Shown: positions 1 through 10,267 of the stretch, piece by piece
How the letters are laid out: the number at the start of each line of letters is the position of its first letter
Numbering within the stretch: position 1 is the first letter of the stretch
From: Diphasiastrum complanatum
Lineage: Eukaryota > Streptophyta > Lycopodiopsida > Lycopodiales > Lycopodiaceae
Assembly: GCA_029204225.1 (NCBI GenBank)
Contig: MU833180.1
Location: 1 to 60,012, forward strand
Length of the DNA: 60,012 nt
Direction: 5' to 3'
Notes under the pieces: generated by a model
Database searches by the model: none
The model's input: only the letters and a program-made list of their open reading frames with translations
Told to the model about the DNA's origin: nothing
Position numbers and translations under genes: made by a program

Positions 1-397
1 TGGTTTACAACACTCGCCCTGAGTCGCAACCCGCACTCCCCTATAGTATTGGTGTGATTCGGCACCTCCCCTCATACCAAGCACTTTACCCAAGCTGGTA
101 AAGCACGTTTTTCTCTCTCTAGGATTTTCTCTTTCTAGAAAGTCATTTTCTCTCTCTAGATTTTATTGATCCCCAGGCTTCCTTTAATCATGCCTGGATC
201 GTGTGAGGTGATTGCACATCGATCTGAGCTCTCTGGACTTCGCTAGAACCGATCAAAGATTTTCAGCCATAGGAACTTGGCGCCGGCTGGATTCTGGTCA
301 CAGTGGCGCCGGGAGCAGCAGGGGCGCTGCTGGCGCCGGGGACATAGCTGGCGCCGATGGCGCCGGAAGTAAAGCTTGTAAAGGTAGCTTTACAACA
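1..397 (-). mobile_element. 3' LTR (partial) of a non-autonomous LTR retroelement
   Basis: Read on the minus strand, this LTR begins TGTTGTAAAGCT at position 397 and runs off the window. The same sequence recurs at 3825-4233, 5130-5525, 33565-33786 and, inverted, 19567-19760. Just outside it, at 398-411, lies a purine-rich tract on the minus strand (AAAGGTGGGGTGGA) that fits a polypurine tract. The LTR start is rich in the palindrome GGCGCC. Short ORFs here are LTR sequence, not genes. Confidence 0.8.
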
Positions 398-1730
398 TCC
401 ACCCCACCTTTATAAAATCTGATGTCCTCATCAGATGTCAGATTAAAGTAAAGGTGTCTCCCAATTAAAATAACTATACATTTAAGCTACTTGGCACAGT
501 ACTCAATTTACTGGCCACTTTTTATTAACATTGAAGCTGGCACACCACAAGTCGGAGGCTCAGCTCTTTGTACTGAAAAATTACATAACTTGAAAATATA
601 TCTTTGTCTGGGAAAAGCATAGATTTGATATCGCTTTCGTAAAACCCGAGAACCTTATTAACTGGTGACAGAGGCCTTTCTTTGAAATGTTCGCCCCTGT
701 CGCTTCTGACTTTCGACTTTGGAACTCCTTTGAGCTCCTGATTTGTCCTTGATGCACTTTGTGTTGAGCTCCCTGAGCTCCAGATTTGTTCAGTTCCGCA
801 CAGGTATCAAGGCTCCCTGAGCCGAAGGATTAATCGTTTGATTGCCCACTTTATGGTCCACTCCGTGCCTTGTTGCTTCTGCACCTTGATTTCTCTCCTT
901 GTCCAAGCCTGATCTTGATACTTTTCCATCTTGGCTCTTTAAGGTAGGCAAAGATTGAGTACTCCGCAGTGCACCTCTCACTTAGCTTGAAGTAGCTCTT
1001 TGAATCAGCCCAAATGTAACCATTGACCTCGTGGAAAGCCAAAGGGTCGCACCAGTTTGATCCGCATCCGAACTATCTCTTCGCGTTTGTTTGAAGCACC
1101 ATGTCCGTCGCGCAAAACTTGACTTTCACAATTCCATCACTGGTTAGTTGCCTCACAGTCAAAACAAGAAGTGTACATCGAGCTTGGCTTCAAGTAGCTC
1201 TCTTTGAATCAGAAACATGCACCCAGAGTTTGCACTAATCCGATCTCAACGCGAACTGTCCCTTAGCGTCCGTTCGAAATACCAAGTCTCTCATGCAAGA
1301 CTCAACTTTCACAGTTCCTTCATTGATCAGCTGCCTTACACGTAATACAAGCCAGCGTACTCATATGTTTCCTCATCATTGCTGGTCCAGAGAAAGCCTA
1401 TAACAAACTTTCCTTTCCACAACAAAAACTTGTCAACTTATTAGGTCCAAAGTTCGCCAGTCTCCTCATGTGAGTATGGCTAGGTCACCTTGAATTTGCC
1501 CCCATTTTGATCAACTTTCATCTAAAATTTGCCCCAAGAGAGAGGTGTGTGTGATAGTTCCCCTACACTTAATAAATCAGCTGATCGGACTTAGAGTAGA
1601 GTTCTTCGGACAAAAAGCCTTTCCAACACTTTGTTTCCCATCTGCTAGGATTATGGCTCGATCCAACTTGTTGCCAATCTCTGAAGAGGATCCTAGTCTT
1701 TTCCCCTTTGAGGAAAAACCCAACTGATAC

Positions 1731-2230
1731 TGGATATCGCCCATGCTCAGTGAGTTTCAGTTCCGAAGGTGGCCATCCCAAAATGAAGACCAACTGCTAT
1801 AGAAGATCTCCCCTGAAATTACCCTTTCCAACTTTCGACTTCTTGCTTGCGTCTGGTGGGCGTTGTCGCAAATGAAACTAACCCAAGAAACAGGCTAGCC
1901 ATCCATCCTTTGCAAACATTGAGTCATTTCGTTGTCGTTCACGTGCGAGTACTTGAACTGCAAATCCGCCGCACAGATTCTGGATATCGCCCATGCTCAG
2001 TGAGTTTCAGTTCTGAAGGTGGCCGTCCCAAAATGAAGACCAACTGCTCCATAGAAGATCTCCCCTGAAATGGCCCTTTCCAACTTTTGACTTCCTGCTT
2101 GCGTCTGGTGGGCGTTGTCGCAAATGAAACTAACCCAAGAAACAGGCTAGCCATCCATCCTTTGCAAACATTGAGTCGTTTCGTTGTCGTTCACGTGTGA
2201 GTACTTGAACTTCAAATCCGCCCCACAGAT
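1731..2230. repeat. Two-copy tandem duplication, 250-bp unit
   Basis: The words tggatatcgcccatgctcag open both units (1731 and 1981). Both units continue with the same roughly 230 bases with few substitutions and end near ccgc/cccacagattctg. It sits within the retroelement's internal region and does not encode a recognisable protein. Confidence 0.85.
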
Positions 2231-2971
2231 TCTGTAGTCCTCTTTGTTTGATGGTATCAACCTTCAAAAGAAAAGGTTCCTTCTCGAGCCATCAGCTCCT
2301 TGTATCACAAGCAATCATGCAAACCAGGCAAAGCACGAGTACTAAGACTCACCACGAATACGTACAAGTAAGACACTCAGGCAGGTTTACTAACAAGTAA
2401 CAAAGACAAGGTCCCCCTTTGAGATGGTCCTGCCAACGGACCTTTGCCTGGCCGCGCCCATACAAATCGATCACGGAATCAGCCCACATAGGACACCCCT
2501 CCAACTATCCGTGCTTTCACCATTAAGCAGCACATTGCCTCAATCACGCCCCACCACTTTTTGGTCGATAGCCGTTATAGCTAAACGATCGGTAGCTATC
2601 CCGCACCGGCAGCTAACCACCCGTTCTTTACACCCGAATTCGAGCAGCATCTCTGTATCAATGGTTAACCCGTACAGTTCGAATATGTCGCCCCGCACCC
2701 CACAAGGTACAGACCGTGCTTTCACCTCCCTAGGCAGCACTTTGCCTCATCCGTCCTACGTGCAGACAGCGCCAGGCCCGAACCGCGAGAACTGACCGTG
2801 CTTACACCTCAAGGGCAGCACTTTGACTCATCAAGTCCCCCGTTCTGCCGACCACCCCGACCGTGGACGCACCCGTGCTTACACTGTGGGCAGCACCTTG
2901 CACAACAGTTGTCTTGATGAACCCGAAACCGTGGCCATTTCCGTGAGATCCGCATAGCTGACCGGCCAGTC

Positions 2972-2984
2972 GGCTCTGATACCA
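2972..2984 (-). promoter_or_regulatory. Retroelement primer-binding site (tRNA-iMet type)
   Basis: On the minus strand this reads TGGTATCAGAGCC, the usual complement of the 3' end of plant initiator-Met tRNA. It lies two bases inside the end of the LTR (2987-4233), which fixes element orientation and LTR end. Confidence 0.85.
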
Positions 2985-2986
2985 CA

Positions 2987-4233
2987 TGTAGCGCAGGCAT
3001 CCCAAAGGGAGCCGGGAACCACGACTTAGCTTCCCAGCCTTCAACTCTTGCCATCCAAACCCACTTGACATACAAGCAGCCAACTCGCCAACAACGATCA
3101 GACTTAACCAACTTGAAGTTCCGCAAACCAACATTGAGATCCAACCTGGCGCCATGCCAGATCGGGGGTCCCGACGTGGGTGACTTCCCTCCAAGCAAGC
3201 CGCCCGACATACATCAAACTTAACCAACTCGAAGCTTCGTTACAAACGAGTAACATCCATTCCAAGCAAGCGGTCTGACTTACATCAGATTTAACCAACT
3301 GATAGCTTCGTCACGAGCGCTGGAAGTCAACCTGGCGCCACGCCAGACTGGACAGCCATAAACAGGTAACATCCACCCAAGCAAGCCATCCAACTCAGCC
3401 GACAGGTTAGAGCCCGTTCCCCAAGAGCTTAACCCATTCACGTTCATGCAAGGAACACTCAGAACCACAAGCCGCGACAGATATGGAAACAACCAGTTCC
3501 TGGACCAAATGGTCCTGACAGCATACCGTTGGCGCCACGGACCGAATGGTCCCGACGGCATAACGCTGGCGTCTCGGGATACCACCCTCAGCTATGTGCC
3601 AAGTTAAAAATTTTGAAAGCGGCCTTACAACTGGCGCTTTTACCAAACACTGAAACCCAGAAGGTAATCAGAGTCAGTTTGAGGAAAATCCCACTTTATT
3701 TATAAATCTGAGAAGGTTACATTTCAAATGTGTGACCGACCCTAGTCTCCGGGGCGCTAGCATGCCAAGGCGAGAGCCATGACAACATTCCAGCAAGGGA
3801 GGCTGAGACTTGGTTGGAGCTCGCCCTGAGTCGCAACCCGCACTCCCCTATAGTATTGGTGTGATTCGGCACCCCCCCTCATACCAAGCACTCTACCGAA
3901 GCTGGTAAAGCACGTTTTTCTCTCTCTAGGATTTTCTCTTTCTAGAAAGTCATTCTCTCTCTCTCTAGATTTTATTGATCCCCAGGCTTCCTTTAATCAT
4001 GCCTAGATCGTGTGAGGTGATTGCACATCGATCTGAGCTCTCTGGACTTCGCTAGAACCGATCAATGATTTTCAGCCATAGAAACTTGGCGCCGGCTAGA
4101 TTCTGGTCACGGTGGCGCCGGGAGTGGCGCCGGCGCCGTTGGCGCCGGGAGCAGCAGGGGCGCTGCTGGCGCCGGGGACATAGCTGGCGCCGATGGCGCC
4201 GGAAGTAAAGCTTGTAAAGGTAGCTTTACAACA
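2987..4233 (-). mobile_element. 5' LTR of the minus-strand retroelement (full length, about 1.25 kb)
   Basis: On the minus strand it starts TGTTGTAAAGCTACC (4233) and ends CCTGCGCTACA (2987), then the primer-binding site. In plus coordinates three blocks are recognisable: 2987-3595, 3596-3823 and 3824-4233. Copies of the first block recur at 4234-4795, 32967-33560 and, inverted, 19765-19921. The last 115 bases carry about nine GGCGCC palindromes. The long minus-strand ORFs in the first block are not conserved proteins. Confidence 0.8.
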
Positions 4234-5525
4234 GAACCACAGCCTTCAACTCTTGCCATCCAAACCCACTTGACATACAAGCAGCCAACTCGCCAACAAC
4301 GATCAGACTTAACCAACTTGAAGTTCCGCAAACCAACATTGAGATCCAACCTGGCGCCATGCCAGATCGGGGGTCCCGACGTGGGTGACTTCCCTCCAAG
4401 CAAGCCGCCCGACATACATCAAACTTAACCAACTCGAAGCTTCGTTACAAACGAGTAACATCCATTCCAAGCAAGCGGTCTGACTTACATCAGACTTAAC
4501 CAACTGAAAGCTTCGTCACGAGCGCTGGAAGCCAACCTGGCGCCACGCCAGACTGGACAGCCATAAACAGGTAACATCCACCCAAGCAAGCCATCTAACT
4601 CAGCCGACAGGTTAGAGCCCGTTCCCCAAGAGCTTAACCCATTCACGTTCATGCAAGGAACACTCAGAACCACAAGCCGCCACAGATATGGAAACAACCA
4701 GTTCTTGGACCTAATGGTCCCGACAGCATACCGCTGGCGCCACGGACCGAATGGTCCGGACGGCATACCGCTGGCGTCCCGGGATACGACCCTCAACTAT
4801 GTGCCAAGTTAAAAATTTTGAAAGCGGCCTTACAACTGGTGCTTTTACCGAACATTGAAACCCAGAAGGTAATCAGAGTCAGTTTGAGGAAAATCCCACT
4901 TTATTGATAAATCTGAGAAGGTTACATTTCAAGTGTGTGACCGACCCTAGTCCCCGGGCTCTAGCATGTCAAGGCAAGAGCCATGACAACATTCCAGCAA
5001 GGGAGGCTGAGACTTGGTTGGAGCTCGCTGTTGTAAAGCTGACTCAGGTGCACTCAACGTGCCCTGTAAGACTCTAAGGGGTGACACTCCCTAAGGTCCC
5101 AGAGCAAGTTAGAACGTCAAGGACTGAGCCTCCGACCCACACTCCCCTTTAGTATTGGTGTGATTCGGCACCCCCCGTCATACCAAGCACTCTACCCAAG
5201 CTGGTAAAGCACATTTTTCTCTCTCTAGGATTTTCTCTTTCAGTCATTTTCTCTCTCTAGATTTTATTGGTCCCCAGGCTTCCTTTAATCATGCCTAGAT
5301 CGTGTGAGGTGATTGCACATCGATCTGAGCTCTCTGGACTCCGCTAGAACCGATCAAAGATTTTCAGCCATAGGAACTTGGCGCCGGCTGGATTCTGGTC
5401 ACAATGGCGCCAGGAGCGGCGTCGGCGCCGCTGGCGCCGGGTGCAGCACGGGTGTTGCTGGCGCTGGGGACATAGCTAGTGCCGATGGCGCCGGAAGTAA
5501 AGCTTGTAAAGGTAGCTTTACAACA
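4234..5525 (-). mobile_element. Second LTR copy, directly abutting the first
   Basis: The order of blocks matches 2987-4233 at an offset of about 1.2 kb. The first roughly 30 bases are missing, a short stretch near 4240 is deleted, and about 95 extra bases occur at 5029-5130. It ends AGCTTTACAACA at 5525. The direct abutment suggests the 1-4233 element inserted into, or recombined with, an older LTR of the same family. Confidence 0.75.
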
Positions 5526-5598
5526 ACGGCCCAGCTTGATCATGAGTTGGCTGGTCTTCCACTGGCTTGATTTGTTCTTTTTTGGCCCTGGATCTTGA

Positions 5599-6081
5599 CT
5601 ACATTGGCCTTGACTGCGTTCTTTTCCTCTGATAAGGGGGTCTAACCCTGGGAGCGGGTCGGGGAGGTGGAGGTGCTTTGAACACCTGCTCGTACTGATT
5701 CCTCAGCCTGAACACAAGCTCCATATCTTTGGCCATGATAGTCACCCGCTTTGCATGTACAACAACAAGCACAGTATCCTCAAAAAACCTATTCTGATAA
5801 TCTTCATAGGTTGTATGCAAAGCTTCTATGGCAGTCACGCACCATCTCACATCCACAGATAAAGATCTTATCACATTCCTCACTATTATGTTGAAGTGAG
5901 CTTTCGGTATCAGCAGGTTGGTGGACTTCTGTAACCTCCTGATATCTCTGAGCCATGGGCGGGGTTTTCTGCCTGTCCTCCTAGCACGAAGTCTAGCAGC
6001 TGCAGGATGAAAGGATGATGTAGGTTGACCAGCAAACGGGACAATAGATTGTGGACGCGCGGTCTATTTAGTCCTTGCCAT
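5599..6081 (-). pseudogene. Divergent histone H3-like gene with a stop at codon 6
   Basis: From an ATG at 6081 the minus strand reads MARTK, a TAG stop (6066-6064) where canonical H3 has Gln, and then an open frame to a TAG at 5599, 160 residues in all. The tail is diverged. The alpha-N helix keeps LRDIRRLQKST, and the histone fold keeps ALHTTYEDY and HAKRVTIM (residues 109-116). Loop 1 has the canonical H3 length. LLIP and a Trp in RW recall centromeric CENH3, but the CENH3 loop-1 insertion is absent. A Pro/Arg-rich C-terminal extension of about 25 residues follows (PPPPRPAPRVRPP). The role would be a nucleosome subunit. With the stop it is probably a pseudogene, unless the TAG is bypassed or another start is used. 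A paralogue lies at 27751-28190. Confidence 0.82.
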
Positions 6082-6303
6082 ACCTTTCCGATATCGCAGA
6101 CACGCGAGTAGATGGTTGATGAATTAAACGTATACAAATTCTCACATAGCTCCAATATCAGACAGAGATTCCGATATCGCAGGGACCAAGCCTCGAAGAA
6201 AGAACCTAAACTGTCGCGCCGCTCCGATATTCTGTTTGGGCGACATAGAGAATGAAACGATTCACGAATTTTATAAGCAAATGATTTTTAATCGTAGTCT
6301 CTG

Positions 6304-6480
6304 CTTATATAGAGAAATATTTTTTATGCATTAAATGCAAAAGTGCCACGTGCCAATTTCTGATTCGTGTGTCCTATTTATGATTGCTCCACACGTGCAG
6401 ATATATGTGTCCGATTTTAAACCACACACATGTCACCTATGGATTTGGCCGACATTGCACATAATGCTTCGCACGTGGTA
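6304..6480 (-). promoter_or_regulatory. TATA box and G-box cluster upstream of the H3-like gene
   Basis: On the minus strand a TATATAAG box lies at about 6312-6304, roughly 225 bases before the H3-like ATG. CACGTG palindromes occur at 6347-6352, 6392-6397 and 6472-6477, 35-170 bases upstream of the TATA box. CACGTG is the plant G-box, bound by bHLH and bZIP factors. The paralogue at 28 kb has the same architecture. The leader (6087-6215) also repeats the palindromic word CCGATATC. Confidence 0.6.
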
Positions 6481-6599
6481 TAGGAATGGACATATCTCAG
6501 AAGTGTCGTGTATCTAAGTGACTTCCGAACGGCTGCAATGAATCTACGGGATGTATATAAGGACTAAACTCTATCATAAAACGTTTTGATAACTCAAAG

Positions 6600-6990
6600 A
6601 TTTTGATTGCAATATCACAACAACGCAAATCTACTACATTTGATCTTATTTGCCAGCACTCCTTCGTGTGCCTGCGATATCGGATTCGCTCATCGACTGC
6701 CCAATATTGCTACCATGCGATGCTGCTGCCACTTTTGATTTTTCCTACACACCGTCACGTGCCTGCGATATTGATACTTGCTTATTTCCCTGATATCGCT
6801 GCCACACGACAGTGCCTCTCCTGAAGCCAAGCACAAGCATGATAGGAAGTTTACCAAGCTTGACGAGAGCCTGAAGGTTGTATAATATTGTGAATCCCAT
6901 AGAAGATCATGCAGGTTTATAGCTGACAGCATAGCTTTTGTTTTCTTCATATATGCCTTTATACCTAATGAAGGCCAATCTTCTAGATCA
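6600..6990. other. Stretch with no recognised gene
   Basis: Plus-strand short ORFs are present but unconvincing. The word GCGATATC recurs near 6672, 6765 and 6795, echoing the CGATATCG words around 6090-6180 in the H3-like leader. I see nothing else. Confidence 0.4.
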
Positions 6991-8100
6991 ATTGGTGTTG
7001 GTTCTTCAAGTAGAACATCTACTCAGAGATGTACTGTCGATGTGGACAAAAATTTAGAAGATGAAGTATTAGGTGATGAGGAAGAGGCTAGGCTGACCCT
7101 ACTCTATCACGGTCAATGGTAATATCTTCTACATCAGATGTAGAAGAACACGATAAAAGCAAGACACCGCTTGACATTCTTATATATCACATGAATAGCT
7201 TGCCATATTTTTCATTGAATGATATTGGGGGTGTATTAGACATGAGAGAGGACGAGATCCTATCTGTACTAGCCAATGCATTGTCATAATTTTGGATATA
7301 ATAGACTTCAATCATGATGATTTAATTGAAGGGATTGACTATGAAGATGAAGGTGGTTGGAAGTTTGGAGAACAGGCTTTACAAATTACAAGGCAACAAT
7401 GTCTAGCTTATGGAGCAAATGCTCCTAGTGAGGAGGAGTTCATTGAGTTTCAAAAAAGATATCCTCCTCCAGAGCAATACATTTTTTCTGAGATAGTGAG
7501 AAGTTTTCCTGCTGGGCATGACTTGCGTGGAAAGGATTGTTGGAGTATGACCAGCATAACATGGTAATTTTCATTTTCTTATTCCATCATAATCATATTT
7601 AGCATAGTATTCAATCAAAATCCATCTAAAAATTAAATTGATTACAAATTTTTGTATTTATATTGCGGGACACAATTGAAGTTGATGATTTTGCTACGAG
7701 AAGAGGAGGTGCCCGAGGTGTTGTTGGCCAAAAGGATTCAACATTGTGCCATTACCTGAAATACTTTGAACAAAATGAAATTCGTATTCAACATGACAAC
7801 TTTTATTCACAAGCAAGAACTATAGTAATGGCAATAAAGGCATTGTCCTATTTTTGTGATGGACATAGATATTCTAACAGTACATACAAAATCATTTTTG
7901 TGAAGAGGGATATAGCTATAAAAATATTGGGTTATGTTTCTGAAAATGTACCCAAAAGGTCATCTGCTTTAGCAGTGTACGCAAGTTACATAGAGTTGAG
8001 CAAAAGAAGATCAATTGAGCATCTGGATCCATATGAGAGGAGACAATTTCTTCATGACCATACTGCTCATCTGACCTTTGATACCAATAAGAATATGTAA
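6990..8100 (+). pseudogene. Orphan coding remnant, several fragments
   Basis: Coding-like segments follow each other in changing frames. The first, near 7095-7290, carries acidic and Ser-rich sequence, then LDILIYHMNSLPYFSLNDIG. The second (7300-7567) carries DDLIEGIDYEDEGGWKFGEQ. The third (7663-8100) carries ATRRGGARGVVGQKDSTLCH and a basic helical tail. AT-rich gaps between them could be introns or decay. I do not recognise the family. The acidic front and later basic helices would suit a nuclear protein, which is only inference. Confidence 0.4.
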
Positions 8101-8512
8101 TGTTTTAATTATTTTTCTTTTTGAACTATTTCTCCTCAGATGTTGAAATGCATTTTTGAATGAAATGAGATTTGTTGAATATTTGGTTTGATATCTAAAT
8201 TGTGCTCTTCTGTAGAACCATTGAAATAATTGATATAAATAGCATCTCTTTGAATTATATCCTCCATGGTTGTTGCTCAATGAAAAGCTCCTCTTGCTTG
8301 CCAATGCGATTTCTCCATACCTTGAGCAGACCATATGCTCATACTTCCATATTCTTTTGCAGAAAATGTGGTGTGATGTAATAAAATATGCTACAATCAG
8401 TAAAATACATATATCAGAAATCAAATATATGACGTTGTTGAATGATTTTTGCACAAAAACAAATATTGAATTACCATATAGTGTGTAACATGATCCTCTC
8501 CCCAACATTCTG

Positions 8513-9345
8513 TTACCGATTTGACAAATATCTCACAATATTTTTGTAAATTTGCAATGTCGATTTTAGATAACTTTTCTTTTCGAACATGCCAATCAAA
8601 TTGTCAAGATTTTGCCATATTGCAGTTTTTTTTAATCTTGTGTTGCCCCTATCTTCAAAATCTTTTGATGCTGCAACAACATCTTTCCAAATATTGTATG
8701 TCACGGTAGAAGACTTTCCAGTGTGATTGGATAAAAACGTTCTAGCATCTTTCCAAATATTGTATGTCACGGTAGAAGACTTTCCAGTGTGATTGGATAA
8801 AAACGTTCTAGCTTTTGTACCTCCAACAAATGGCTTGTTTGGAACGTTCCCTGATTTACCCGATAGTTTCTCACCTTTTTCTATTTTAACATTCCCCTTG
8901 TGCAAACCTGCTTTTGAAAGTACTTCCTCTAATCTCTCAATTCCAATTTTAGAGGCCAATTCAGGTTTGGTATTCCAAACATACAAAATATGATTGTAAA
9001 TCAATTTTTCGATAATTTGTACCTCAGCATGCAATGTGCATATGTGAACATTGACCAATGGAATTGCCAACACAGGTCTAAAGTTTGGATCCTCTCGATC
9101 TCTTGTTGGACCAACTCTTGATCTTGTCAAATTCAAGTCTTTACAATTCTTCATACAATACAAACAAGGATGTTTAGTATTTGCCCCGTGCGAAACATTA
9201 TACATACATTTCAGTGTCTTTAAATCACCTGCGAGATGCCATCAAATTTGAAACGTGCCATAGTTTGGCACATATATTTTGTTTCCACCCATGTGCTCTT
9301 CAATAATCTTCGCATAATTTGATGTCAAAAAAATCCACGACAAGA
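8513..9345 (-). pseudogene. Orphan, transposase-like protein remnant with Cys knuckle
   Basis: A minus-strand frame runs from about 9345 to 8513 with one TGA near 9250. In order it shows GGNKIYVPNYGTFQI, HLAGDLKTLKCM, a THPCLYCMKNC knuckle, LHAEVQIIEKLI, a KGEKLSGKSGNV segment, and a 22-residue unit (ARTFLSNHTGK...) present twice. The Asp in GDLK followed by a C-x2-C knuckle and a Leu-His block resembles an RNase-H-like transposase layout. I cannot assign it to a named superfamily. The frame continues weakly to about 8011. Confidence 0.4.
8684..8816 (-). repeat. 66-bp in-frame tandem duplication
   Basis: Two copies of a 66-base unit follow each other, essentially identical on the plus strand (each contains tttccaaatattgtatgtca). 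They encode the same 22 residues twice in the orphan protein, so the frame is kept. Confidence 0.9.
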
Positions 9346-9394
9346 TAGCATGGTCTTATTTTAAACAATCCACTATGTCCATAACACACAAAAT

Positions 9395-9625
9395 TCAATA
9401 ATTGGCCAGTAGTTTGAAAGTCCAGAAAACATCATGTACTTGGATCTTTGGGACAAATTGATCCGACTGTCTACAAATAGATATTCCTATAATTTTTTTC
9501 TCTAAGTTCTTTCTCACAAGTCTCATTAATCTGACCAGCTTTGGTGTTTTTCTTATAATTGGAGCACAATCGAGTGGGAGCACAATATGAAGATCAAACT
9601 TTTCCATTATTTCAAAATCAAACAA
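9395..9625 (-). pseudogene. Orphan family A remnant
   Basis: Residues FDLHIVLPLDCAPIIRKTPKL match the start of the better copy at 29520-30046 (FHLHVALPMECTPIIKKNSK), and the following 40 residues align loosely. Position 9613 gives the likely Met. The locus lies about 270 bases from a shared GTTAAC...CGGGCAA block, as does the 30 kb copy. Function is unknown. Confidence 0.5.
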
Positions 9626-9886
9626 ACTAAATCATGTAACGAGAAAAACGATCCACACGAAACCAAAACAAGCTTGTAAATCATTAAACATGCATGTTAT
9701 ATAATCTACCTTTCAAATGTTTTCAAAGATTTTTGGAGGGAACACCATGCTCAAACAAAAAATTATCCTCTCCTCCTCCCGTTACTGATATCTTCTTGAG
9801 AGCATGAATAATAGTCGACTGTGTGCTCTTTGGGATGCTTGGTCGACTGTGTGCTTAGGTGGCGTGTTTATTTCGTTTGAGATGTA

Positions 9887-10038
9887 ATAAGTTAACCACA
9901 CCAGTTAGACGGCGGGCAACACCAAAAACTAAAAAAATGGCAACAAATCTTGTCGTTTTTACTTTCTCTCTCTAATCATTCTCTCACTAAGTTCGAGATT
10001 CTTATAGGGCCCATTTTGAGCTGAGGTTTCTCCTAATG
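9887..10038. promoter_or_regulatory. Shared leader, copy 1: GTTAAC block and GGGCCCATTTTGAG
   Basis: GTTAACCACACCAGTTAGAC (from about 9893) precedes pyrimidine-rich sequence and GGGCCCATTTTGAG at 10007. An ATG follows 29 bases after the first G (10036). The same arrangement recurs at 30307-30450 and, for the second half, at 53819-53850. GGGCCCA matches the core of plant TCP/site-II promoter elements. Here the ATG opens no useful frame. Confidence 0.5.
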
Positions 10039-10267
10039 GTATAGTGTTTCTTTCATACATTTATTGCTTATGTAATTTCTCCACACGTGTAGAATCCATG
10101 AAGCTTTGATCAATAGCATTCTAGACTATGCTTTAGTCCAAGATTATTGAGGTAGATTGTGGATTTCACTCTCTATGTGGTCTAGGTGCTAACAAAGAAC
10201 TTTGATAAGATCATTCACAATTTTTATGGTCATTTCCCACATCTGTGAACATTCTAGATTTTTCACA

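Larger units (their letters stand above)
398..2986 (-). mobile_element. Non-coding internal region of the minus-strand LTR retroelement
   Basis: It is bounded by a polypurine tract (398-411) and a primer-binding site at 2984-2972, whose minus-strand sequence is TGGTATCAGAGCC, two bases from the LTR end. No gag, protease, reverse transcriptase or integrase can be read in any frame, so the element resembles a LARD-type non-autonomous element that would depend on another element's proteins. The region holds a 250-bp direct duplication (1731-2230). The first and last bases of the element are not both in the window, so its target duplication cannot be tested. Confidence 0.7.

Noticed and set aside
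212-415. ORFs within the LTR copies (near 212, 2802-3227, 4107-4432, 5313 and 32864-33207)
   Set aside because: They are translations of a repeated LTR, change frame between copies and show no known domain.
2972-2984. tRNA-like TGGTATCAGAGC words as tRNA genes
   Set aside because: Only the 12-13 base primer site is present at 2972, 10268, 45604 and 51204; there is no cloverleaf.
5599-6081. Calling the H3-like genes CENH3
   Set aside because: LLIP and RW recall CENH3, but loop 1 lacks the extra residues typical of CENH3 and the tail begins like H3, so only H3-like is supported.
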